NCBI GenBank assembly: GCA_949317995.1
Contig: OX439044.1
Location: 16,186,141 to 16,250,140 of the forward strand
From: Acholoe squamosa
Taxonomy: Eukaryota > Annelida > Polychaeta > Phyllodocida > Polynoidae
Reading direction: 5' to 3'
DNA length: 64,000 nt
The position numbers and the translations under genes were made by a program. The notes under the pieces were generated by a model. The model worked only from the letters and a program-made list of their open reading frames with translations. It did not search any database and was not told where the DNA came from. Of the stretch, positions 54,211 through 64,000 are shown one piece after another. The first letter of the stretch is position 1; each line of letters opens with the position of its first letter.

Positions 54211-56761
54211 TCTTGTTGTCGCCTTGCCGTTCTCTCGCCAGAGTAAGGCAAGGGCAATGAAGAAGGAGCTGGATGCTGCACAACAGGAAGTAGCACAGCT
54301 ATGTAAGCAGCTTGCTTCTGCAGCTGCTGCGGCTATGCGTCATCAAGGTGACCCAACCACTCCACGGGCCGCAAGAGTACCGCGGCAACCTACCACTCCA
54401 CGGGCCGCAAGTGTACCGCGGCAACCTACCACTCCACGGGCCGCAAGTGTACCGCGGCAACCTACCACTCCACGGGCCGCAAGTGTACCGCGGCAACCTA
54501 CCACTCCACGGGCCGCAAGTGTACCGCGGCAACCTACCACTCCACGGGCCGCAAGTGTACCGCGGCAACCTACCACTCCACGGGCCGCAAGTGTCCCACC
54601 ACCATCTAAGCAACAACCTCGTCGTCCAGTAGTGAGATTCTTTCATGCGCTGAGAGGAGAGACCCCACCTCCTGGGTTTGATAATCATGAACCAGCAGAT
54701 CCACAGCCACAAGTGGAAGCTGCACCGGTTGAACCAGCACCAGCTCCACAAGCGATCCCACCCCCTGGTTTGGAGGGTCATGAACCAGCAGATCCACAGC
54801 CACAAGTGGAAGCTGCACCGGTTGAACCAGCACCAGCCCCTGCATCCCCATTGACACTTACGATGAACAACATGGAGGAATTGAACATCACTCCGACAAG
54901 TGATAGGGTGAAGGCCTTCCTCACCCTACAAATTGCTGCCAGCCAGGTGAAGGCGAGTTCTGTTGATGTAAAGAAAGGCCTGTTCCGGGAGCCTGTGGCC
55001 GGCAAAAATTATCATGGAACACTTGGCTTGCTCGCGGAGACCGTACAAATTTCTCGTGATTATATATGGAAAGAGAAAGAGCCGAGCACCGCCAGAATCG
55101 ATAAAAGGGAGGCTACTAAACAATCTATTATTGACTTCATGAAGCATGACGATAACTCTTACATGTTGCCAGACAAAAGACACCAAACCAAAAATCAGCA
55201 GCGTTACGCTCTTGGAGATACGTTATTTAATCTACATAGGAAGTACTGCTCAGAATTCGAGAACATGACCCTAGAGTATTCCACCTTCAGGAGAGCCAGA
55301 CCATGGTACATCAAACTCAATCACTTCCTAAAACGCAGCGTCTGATTGTGCAAGGCACATGCAAATATGTCACTTATGATGGACGCTGTTCCAACCCTAC
55401 TGAAGAGCACCACTGCCATGACAAACAACTATACTGATGAGGCCATAGAGGTGGAGCTTCAAAAGATGAACAAGGAGATGGTCTCATACAAGCAATGGGA
55501 ACGGGTGAGCAAGAAGATGGAGAGCATAGTTGACAAGAAAATTGTGACCAAGGAAGTCCATCACAATAAACTAGTCACCAAGTCAGAACCCAAGCCCGAG
55601 TTCATAAGGGTCTTCCTTGCTGCCCTGCCAGGCTTCCGGGCACATTGTGGCCGAGTCGAGGAGCAGTACCGCAAGATGAAGAGGCTGGAGGAAAATCTGC
55701 CAGTGGGCCATGCTATTATACTGATGGACTACGCTGAGAACTGGAACTGTTCCTATCTCCGTGAAATCACCTCTGCCTACTACTCCAAAGATCAAATCAC
55801 CATACATCCTATGGTGGTTAAAATCTGATCACCAGAAGGCCTCCTCATCACGCGCACCTACGTGGGAGTGAAATCAGTCACCTCACACTCGTTCCCCACT
55901 ACCTTCATCTTCATCCAGAAACTGATGGAAGACATTAAGTCATCATTCTCATATGTCACCTCCATCCATTTTTGTACAGACAGTCCCTTGTCGCAATACC
56001 GTAACAGGCATGTCATTCAGATGCTGTAACGGTTCTCCAGCACCTTCGGCCTTGTCGCTGCCTGGAATTGGCTCGAGGCTGGGCATGGGAAAGGTCCGTG
56101 CGACGGGGTTGGAGGTGCGATGAAGCGCCTGGCTGACCGCATCGTCAAAACAAACCAGATAATCCAATCTGCAGATAACTTCGTTGAGAAAGTGGCACCA
56201 GCAACTAAGGTTAAATTTGTGCAGGTTACATCCAAAGAGGTGATTGAGTCGACCCAAGAGGTGGAGGACTGGGACAGTCCAGGTGTGGCAGGGCTAATGC
56301 AAATGCACCAAGCGTGTGCGTTCCAAGGTGCCATCTATGTCCGGCGCACCTCATGTTACAGGGCTTGTTGCATGAGCACTGGAGAGCTTGTGCCGGGGTG
56401 TGCCGGATGGTACAAAACAAAGGTTGTGTCTAAAGAAGAGGAGGATGTCTGCGAGGACTCTGATGCAGAGTTTGACTTTGAGGAGGACTCGGGCTATGAC
56501 ACTGAGGATGAGCTTTCTCTAGCCCATCTCCCTAACTCTGAAGACTCTGAGGAAGACACCCCTCTTGCCACCCTGAAGGCAAACATGGACGATGATGTCC
56601 CTCTGTCTGAGATGAAGGCGCAACTTGCTGCTGACAGTGACAAAGATGATGTCCCCCTCACTCAGCTAGTTAGATCGAAGTCAAGGGCAACCAAGTCGAC
56701 CTCCACCAAGACAAACAAGCAAGTACAAGTCCCTCTCCGCAGGTCATCTTGTAAGAAGTAG
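54211..56761 (+). pseudogene. DDE-type transposase main exon with three in-frame stops
   Basis: From the acceptor TATCAATTACAG at 54210 the frame continues to TAG 56759-56761, broken only by TGA 55343, TGA 55826 and TAA 56027. With exons 1-3 the phase fits, giving about 1,030 codons. Order: coiled-coil start (MKKELDAAQQEVAQLCKQL), seven 12-residue PTTPRAASVPRQ repeats (54352-54597), a duplicated Pro-rich block (HEPADPQPQVEAAPVEPAPA), a conserved core with DYAENW near 55730, CTDSPLSQYRN near 55976 and HGKGPCDGVGG near 56082, a Cys cluster (SCYRACC), and a very acidic tail. The stops could arise by C-to-T changes. No frameshift is seen, so decay is recent. Confidence 0.8.
54352..54597 (+). repeat. 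Coding minisatellite, 36-bp unit x 7
   Basis: CCTACCACTCCACGGGCCGC plus AAGTGTACCGCGGCAA repeats almost without change and keeps the reading frame. Confidence 0.95.
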
Positions 56762-57079
56762 AGCCCGCTGTACTCAAATCTATCATCCTTGTGTACTTGT
56801 GTGTCTCGCTCTCATCCATCCTGAGTATTTCTCCATGAGCCTCCACTTGTATTCCCTGGTGGACAGGTAGGTCCGGCTTCCCCATTTGTGTGGTGCGGCC
56901 AGGGGATTGGTGGAGACTTATGAAGGAACGCTCAGGATGGATGAAATTTTGTATAAAGTTGTATATATATGCTTCTAAGTATGTGACTCTCCTCCATGTA
57001 ATATCCAGAGCAGGGTAGGCTAACTTTCGCAACCTCAAATAGAAGATATATTAACAGGAGTATCAGTATAATGGCATTG

Positions 57080-57283
57080 GGAGAATCGTCTCACGCCCAA
57101 ACGGTCCCAAAATCGGGTTAGAACCGTCAACCTTTTTCCCATACATTTGCTGCTGCAGGCGTATCGTCTGACGCCCGAACGGTCCCAACCACTTGAAAGA
57201 ACCGTCCACCTTTTTTTATATATTAGCTGCTGCAGGCGAATGGTCTCACACCCATGCGTTTTGGTCATTTCTTTGTAGTAGTA
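57080..57283 (+). repeat. About 200-bp block, copy 2
   Basis: Direct repeat of 53932-54132, with motifs at 57080, 57158 and 57235. It lies about 320 bp after the transposase stop, as copy 1 lies about 330 bp after the exon 4 stop. Confidence 0.85.
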
Positions 57284-57482
57284 GTTATACTGTTATAGGA
57301 GAATTGCATTTATTAGTATTATGATGAAATGTTAAGCACTTAATAAATGTTATTATATGTTCAACTGTTGTTCAACTATCATCCTTTCATAGCCCCTATA
57401 TGGTGAGAATCATGTTTGGTCATTTCTGGGGGCTTAACTGGGGGCTTAACTGTCCTGCAGTGTTGGTACCGTCATGGGGCTA

Positions 57483-57895
57483 GGGCGTGAGACGAATCGC
57501 CTGTCGGGGCGATTCGTCTCACGCCCTGGACAGGAGCTCTAGTGGTCTGATGCTTTCAGGCGGGCCTAATAACGATATAGCAAGATGAACTCATGGTCAT
57601 ACCTTACTTATTCATAAATAAATAAATAAATTTAGTCCATTTTACATTTAGTTATGGTATTTGATAGGAAGGGGTGTAGAATGTACTGGTGTTTCCTCGT
57701 ACCACATAAAATTTCAACATTTTCTCTCACACTGCAAAATGATGGATATCAAAGCCAATGTATATGTTTTATGGTCCATATTATCAGGTTAGCTGTCTAT
57801 TTTCATAACCATTCGCAATAACTAAGTTAGATAATATATTACAAGGTCTTAAGGCATCTCACAATACACAGGGTTAGGGCGTGAGACGAATCGCC
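57483..57895. repeat. 19-bp motif cluster, 3' side of the transposon
   Basis: Reverse copy at 57483-57501, forward at 57508-57526 (an inverted pair 6 bp apart), reverse at 57877-57895. Confidence 0.85.
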
Positions 57896-58062
57896 CCATC
57901 ACTTTTCAATCTTGGACATGCCTTCTTCACCAGGGTGGTGTAAGTAGAGTTTTCATATTTAACCTACCCCAATATTTGGATGTTATGGTCCAATCCCTGT
58001 AGTATTCACAAAAAAAAAACTTTTACATGTCCTACTATATTTATTCTGGGGCCCCTCCCACC

Positions 58063-58090
58063 CCAAATGACGACAAGTGGTGCCTATCGA
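58063..58090 (-). repeat. Right TIR of the DNA transposon
   Basis: Inverted match to 51033-51060, ending TGGTGCCTATCGA on the plus strand. Confidence 0.95.
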
Positions 58091-58092
58091 CG

Positions 58093-60290
58093 ATATGTTC
58101 AAGAAGAGAAAGGATTTGAATCTGAAGATTAAACAGCATGATCATTAGATATAATATGTATACACAATAGTAGAAACACAAAGTTAACTTGGATTAGGAT
58201 GAGTGTAATTACAATGCCGCACATGGATACATCTAAAGCAACTTTTTAAGTTGAAGGACAAAAAATAAGACTCATGGGAAGCGCGCTGGCAAATAAGAAA
58301 ACAACCATTGCAAGAAAACCTAAGCATTTAAAGACACTCTACATACATTCTAGTGACTGTACCTTTCTACCACCCTTTCCAATTCCCAGTATATATTTTT
58401 CATGGGGGAATGCCCCCATTCAAATCAACAGTATTCAAGTAGAAAAATAGATAATCCTAGCTGTTGGGACGCGGCCTTTCACAATAAATTGAAGGCCTTC
58501 TGTTTTTAAGACTATCTGCATGGCTGTTGTCTGTCGGCCCTCTCATCCCAGCTTGAAAGCCTTCAGAAGCCGATTGTCACACTTATTATCCGTTCTCGGG
58601 GCGGTAAGATGGACTGTCTGTGGTTCTTTAAAACAGCGACATCTGCTTTGAGCTGCCGCCTAACTCTCACTAAACCTAATCAATCTGCAGTGAGCAAAGC
58701 TTTTCAACCGCTGGCATACCCGCCGCGGTTCAAGTAGCTTTAGCGTTGGGTGCAGACCTAGGACACGACTGCAATAGGAGGGAGCGTGGGGGTTATTCGA
58801 GTTTTTTCTTCTTTGGAGATGGTGAAGATTAGCTGTGGACTCGTCCCTGGATTACACAGACTCGTTATTTTCACGCTTCATTTACTGAAGACTTGGGGAT
58901 TTAGGGCTGAGAGTGTGCACCAGCAATCTACCAACAGTGTGATGATGGAGCGCCAACTGATAAAGGCGGCTTGTAGGTAGCCCTTTGTAGGCGGGACAAT
59001 GCCTCAGGTCTTCCTGTCCCTTTGTCGGCATGATGCACTAATGCAGTGCTGGTGAGCTGTTGGGGTGCATCATGCTGACCCTTCAGGAGTGTATCAACTC
59101 AGACAGTTCTTCATGGCTGCATTTATGTATATCACGAAATGGGGATTACTGCACTTAACACCCTTTAAATGGTTAAAGGTGGGAGGTAGGTTGAGGGGTG
59201 CATCCCTACTGATGACAAATAGATGTAGTACTGCATATCAACATCCTCATATGGAGGGGATTCCCTCTTTGTTGTAGTTATATAAATGGAGCTTGTAATA
59301 AAGGAATAGAAAAAGAACATGAGAAACAACTGTGATCTTCTCAATTGCAGCTTTGGCTTGTCCTCAAGGAAATTCTAACAGATTGCTTATACCATTAGAT
59401 AGAGGATCTAAATGTAACTCATAGATCAATTCTCTGCGCAATGTTATCATTGCGTCTCTCTTTAACCAAGATATTTTATGATTATGAAGCCTATTCCACT
59501 GAATGGCCCATTCCACTGAATAACCTGTACACATGTGAAGAGCAAATCTTTTAGATGTCGAAGAAGCTAATCTTTTGGTGTTTCCCTTTAGTGTAATTAC
59601 TATTTAGCTTATATAATGGGCTTATATCATGGCACGGTCTGACCCGCCAAGAATCGATCCTCTATTTGGGAGAGGACAGCGGCCTTTAGCATCGACCGCG
59701 GCTGGATGGGCCACACTTGTCTCCTTAACCTAGAGAATGCCAATACTGTCCACCTGACCTATGGCTCTAGGGCCATGGCTGACATTATTACCACCAGGTC
59801 TTAACTAACGACCACACCCCAAGGCCCCTGCTCCCCCTGCCCCGCTCCTGCCACTGTGCAGAATGGATAGTGAAGATCCCTTGTTGGCCTCATTACTAGA
59901 GATCAATCTGATCTTGATTAGATCGGCCTGGAGCAACTCAGGACCAAGCCGCCAGCAGCTCTACAGATGGGCTCATACCACCCGGAAGCTGCTCACCCAC
60001 ACTTAAGGGTGGCGTCCGCACAGGTGCTAACATAGAACTAGAGCGCCTTCAACCCGAGTAACACAGATAAAATGTCCATAAAGTTAACATTAGAAGGGGC
60101 CAAAATGGTAGGACCGATTGCAATTACTTTTAAGAATTGATTCCATTTCAATTGGAATTCTCCACTGCTTCCCCTCAGCTCATATCCAATCTGCAAAGTA
60201 TAATGATGCCTACCGATTCTCGCCCTTTAGCAACTTGATTTAAGTGGAATCCACACTTTAGGAAAGAGTTCATAAGACTAATGTAGGCTA
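58093..60290. other. Non-coding stretch
   Basis: No exon accepted. Contains the partial repeat at 59030-59175. Around 59640-59720 a minus-strand GGATCGATTC word resembles a tRNA B box, but no folded tRNA or SINE could be supported. Confidence 0.4.
59030..59175. repeat. ATGATGCAT-rich element, copy 4 (partial)
   Basis: GGCATGATGCACTAATGCAG, then TGCATCATGCTGACCC, and AACACCCTTTAAATGG at the right. Matches words of 15151-15398 and 19845-20150. Confidence 0.5.
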
Positions 60291-61193
60291 CACTGCAAAA
60301 ATGGTGTTTAGATTTTAAACATGTTTAGGTCTAAACACGTTTAAAACCTAAACATATAGGTCAGTTAGGTGTCTCATCGACTACACATTTAGGAAATGAA
60401 CACTTTTATTCTAACTACATAAACGTTTACGCTAAACATGTTTAGATGTTTAGAGTTGAAAGAGTTGAATAATAGGTGTTTAGATTTAAACATCAATATG
60501 TTTATATACTTGGATGTTGAATCCACACCAGGTAGCAGCACTACCTTTGAATGGACTATCTGCACATAGTTATAATCAATTGTTTTGACAAATGTCCCCA
60601 AATCCCATGTTTATCATGGTTTCATTTCATAGAATGTCATGTGAATAGAAAGGGCAATAGAAAATTGACTAGATTCACCTCATGCCACTATCATTAGCAT
60701 AAAATAATCAAAAAGCTCCATGCCTGACACCTATTTGATGTTATTCTGGAATAGATAAGGCAATGTCCTTCCTGCCAAGCTGTTGTACTTTCTCAAGTCT
60801 CTCATTCTAATGCAGTGTGTAATACATGTACATGTATATAGCTGTGGCTGACATCTTTGTAGACTTTGACAAGTAAATACCTGCTGATGCCCCCCCCCCC
60901 AGTAAATGAGAAAACAAACAAAATATATCTCTTTTTTTAATGCATACATGTCTGCAAACCTTAACTCTCCATCAAATCATTTAATCATCTAAACACAAAA
61001 ATTCATAAACACCTAAACACAAAAATTCATAGATATCTAAACACAAAGTTTTAACCTAAACACCTACATTTCTAAACACTTGAGCTAAGCACATTGTTTG
61101 GCTAAACATGTTTAGGAAATTAATGTGATTACAAAAACGTTGCAAGAATATGTTTAGAATTGTGTTTAGGATCTAAACACTATTTTTGCAGTG
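60291..61193 (-). repeat. TGTTTAG-rich TIR element, copy 2 (complete, 903 bp)
   Basis: Ends CACTGCAAAAATGGTGTTTA and, inverted, CACTGCAAAAATAGTGTTTA, with TA on both outer sides (60289-60290, 61194-61195). Both ends hold dense TGTTTAG/CTAAACA heptamers. Copy 1 is at 1-852, opposite orientation. Confidence 0.85.
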
Positions 61194-61195
61194 TA

Positions 61196-64000
61196 CTTGA
61201 GGAATGAGGGGAGTAGGATATCTCCCTGTTGTGGAGTCCTCCACCGATGAAGATATCCACGTTAATCTCCCAGGATTCGGCTGTAGCTTGTGCTATGGGC
61301 TGTAGGGGCTTGGACCCTAGTAAGAACATTTCCATTATAGAGGACAACGGATGAGGTTAGAGGTTGTTGTTGGGGCGTTGGGTTGAGTGTTTATATGAAG
61401 TGGGGGAGGCAAACAAGAAGAAGATCTATCAATGGTTTTAACGAGGAGAGGCCATGTTTAAACATCATAGAAAGGATGGTAGTGGGTAAGGTAGGTATGT
61501 AGAAGCCATGTAGTTGAAATGCCTCCAGGGCCCAATCAATAATCGGCAGTCTGTTTTCATGAGGCAGAAGCTAAATAGCCATGACCTAAAGACTAAACTA
61601 TTCCCAAGCACAATCCCACCCCCTGGGACGAATATCGGTCAGTGGATTGGCTATGCATTCCACGACAAGCGCCGATAAAATGATGCTATCGCATGTCATA
61701 CTGGTATATCATACATGAACATGGGAACATGCTTAAGTAGAAAGGGCAAGCAAACTGCCTCAGAGAATTGTTTTCATGATAGCTCTCTTTTAAGCAAATG
61801 GATCCATACACTTGCCCTCGAGCACTGTCGCTTTAAGGGGCTGGTGGCGATGGAATATGATCGTCAATCAATCAGTGACCAAAGAAACCTTCCCAGCCCA
61901 ATCACAAAACGTGTACCCTTGGACACTTTATAACACCATACCTCAGATATAGTGGGCATAAAGACAATACTTCTACAGAAAACTACTTGCGATAAAACCA
62001 ACAGATCTCGACGAAAAAAGACTTTGCCGCACACACACAACACATGTCGATATCTCTGCCACTAGGACCAACGCCTGCGTTTTATGTCCCTTCTTTATTC
62101 CCCACAGATACAGTAATGGCGGTAGTATGGTGCTGGAGTGAATAATAAACCATATCGTCCTTGAGTTGGTCGACACTGACTATTATCAGCCTCCCGCTGG
62201 GAGTTGTGCGAAGACATCATATCGGCGACACGGCGGCACACATGCTGCCGCCTGGTGGAATAGTTCCCAGGGGGTGACTCCAGACGTGGGCCTGTGTCCA
62301 AGAAAGGTGATCATAGAGGCAATAAAACAGTGGCGTATTTTTTAACATGGCACCCATCCTGCACGGCTTCTAGTCAGGCATGACGAGATTTAAAGTGACA
62401 TAGTCTGGGCCCTGAGAATCCACTTGGTCTTCAATGTTTGGAGACAGCAGATGTGGCTAGGTTTGAATATCGGGAGGGCTTAATAAGCTCTTAAGCTATA
62501 GGAACATCAGTAGACCTGTTTTAGATTTTCTTATATGTCAGACCCTTGATTATTACTTGAAAATCCGGTTTTCGACCAGGATAAGCATCCCAGAGAAAAC
62601 TTAGCCCACTCAGCAGGTAGCAACTCTTAAAAATAGATATGCTGCCATAATATCAGTAGAAAGTCTTTAATATGTTCCATTTGAAATACTTGAGATATCA
62701 TATCAGGGTGCACTTTCCTCCGGTCCATATATGGCAATGGTACGGATATTTGAGGGTGCATTCATCATTCATTTGATGTATATTCTACTTCAAAGACAGT
62801 ACCTAAGCTTACATTGTTGCCTCCTTCAAAGGATCAGTTGTCTATACTACTTACATCACTTCTCACGTTTTCAGTGCCCTGTCTTTACCCTCCAGGTGAC
62901 CTGTTTGTATCGATAGAGGATTTCAGTGAAACCAGACTAGATTCACAGTGGAGGCTCTTACAGGAGGTCGGCAAGGGGCTCTAACCTAATCTTCAGCGCC
63001 TCCAGTGTGGGTCCTTTTGAAGTTCCGTGTACATCCGTCATTTGTCAGGCTCTGTGTGGTGGCTCTATTTAAACGTCATTCCCTGTGTTGTGTGTGGAGG
63101 TCTGGCGCCAGGGTCTGATAGGACTAGTCTAACAGCCCACCAGGCACACCCGACCCCCATCCTGGTCTCATCAGTTTTAAAAATGCAGCAGGCATGACTA
63201 ATTCTCATGAACGCCTATCACAACAAGTGCTTTACTGTGGTGTCTTATAGCAGATTCCAGGAAGAGCAGGTACACAGTGATTTTGAACTGTACTCAAGGA
63301 AGTAAATGTAGATGGTTTCTTATATTCTATTTTTACATGATTTCCTGTTAAAAGTGTCTCTCTGGTATTTGTATTCTACCGGTACCTATTCACTTAGTAC
63401 ATGTATGTACCAGTCTGCATATCAAAGTGGACTGGGTATGGAGTAAGTGTCCAATATTTTCAAACTCAGTGAGAAAGTAGTACGTGTAAATTCTGCTTAT
63501 AGCACGAACACTGAGGCTTTAAGTGTCAAAAAAACTCTGGGGAATTGGAGGCTAATTTGCGTCTAGCTCATCTGAGATTAACAGTCATGTATTAACCCTA
63601 AATTTTACATGTAGCATCATAGAAGTGCACTTTGCATTTGTATGTTTTTCAACTTTGTAAAGTGTATCTTATTTTACATATTGGGTCATTTTGGTGATGA
63701 TAGTTTGCACAGAAAAATAATATATATCCGTTCCCCTGCGGTAGAACCTGTTTATTGGTCTAGACATAGTTGCAATTACTCACCTGCCATTTGGTCCAGC
63801 CAAACAAGAACAGTCAATCATTACAGTGTGAACACTGATATGGGTAATGCGCATCACCCATACCACAAATAGCAGCCGGCTGTTTTGACTGACAAGGAAA
63901 GGTAAGATTCCAACACTACTACTGCACTGTTCGATTTCAATTCTTTACTGGACATATGTAATGTATTGCTGGCCATATGGGCATCAATCAGTGGCTGTAA
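61196..64000. other. Non-coding stretch, nothing firm
   Basis: Searched for the missing first exons of the receptor-like gene. A good minus-strand donor (GGCAG/GTGAGTAA) at about 63782 and a cysteine-bearing frame at 62095-62301 were examined, but neither gives a compatible exon. Confidence 0.4.

Larger units (their letters stand above)
51031..58092 (+). mobile_element. 7.06-kb DNA transposon with TIRs and ATAT duplication
   Basis: Terminal inverted repeats of 28 bp match perfectly (51033-51060 and 58063-58090), and ATAT flanks at 51027-51030 and 58093-58096. Inside lie a spliced transposase gene (52380-56761, plus strand) and clusters of a 19-bp motif. The transposase carries DYAEN, CTDSPLSQYRN and HGKGPCDGVGG, a motif set I know from many uncharacterised invertebrate proteins thought to be DDE-type transposases. 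The superfamily is not settled; a 4-bp duplication would fit Sola-like elements among others. It lies upstream of visible exon 1, so probably in a 5' intron of the receptor-like gene. Confidence 0.85.

Noticed and set aside
54299..54805. 168-codon antisense ORF
   Set aside because: Antisense of the 36-bp coding minisatellite.
61973..62301. Overlapping minus-strand ORFs, one with CRRVAD and CICGE
   Set aside because: Considered as the missing first exon, but no donor in phase 1 and no signal peptide.
63640..63900. Minus-strand donor GGCAG/GTGAGTAA with hydrophobic LTVLVWL
   Set aside because: In the phase required by exon 1 the frame opens after a TGA without a usable ATG, so a signal-peptide exon cannot be supported.

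Overview
The window looks like nuclear DNA of an invertebrate bilaterian animal. It is AT-rich, has GT-AG introns of many kilobases, and is crowded with small inverted-repeat transposons and microsatellites. I cannot name the species. No rRNA, tRNA, CRISPR array or bacterial operon was seen.

The host gene runs on the minus strand from beyond position 50544 down to 10046. By matching splice sites and reading phase I joined eleven exons (50368-50544, 43332-43644, 41998-42134, 39316-39459, 28245-28569, 25931-26139, 24514-24612, 23975-24036, 20305-20425, 16846-16976, 10046-10279). They total 1952 nt in one continuous frame of about 649 residues. The product is cysteine-rich and resembles a GDNF-family receptor alpha/GAS1 protein: part of one GFR domain, then three more, a short C-x-C module like a von Willebrand C domain, and a hydrophobic C-terminus that fits a GPI-anchor signal. 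The 5' exons (signal peptide and first half of domain 1) were not found.

Two large mobile elements lie in or near its introns. At 28974-38963 a Ty3/gypsy LTR retrotransposon (minus strand) sits in the 10.7-kb intron between visible exons 4 and 5. Its two LTRs differ only by a 5-base indel. It has gag, pol (protease, reverse transcriptase, RNase H, integrase) and, between pol and the 3' LTR, two extra reading frames: one with an RS-like tail and one with two C2H2 zinc fingers. At 51031-58092 a 7.06-kb DNA transposon (plus strand) has near-perfect TIRs, an ATAT target duplication, an alternatively spliceable transposase gene with three in-frame stops, and at least 14 copies of a 19-bp motif close to GGCGATTCGTCTCACGCCC.

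The rest is introns and flanks. They hold many non-autonomous inverted-repeat families: a 53-bp hairpin family, a 328-bp near-perfect palindrome with a CTGT duplication, a 903-bp TGTTTAG-rich element present in two inverted copies near the window ends, and several TIR families with two to four copies. Two related tandem arrays lie at 4.3-5.75 kb.
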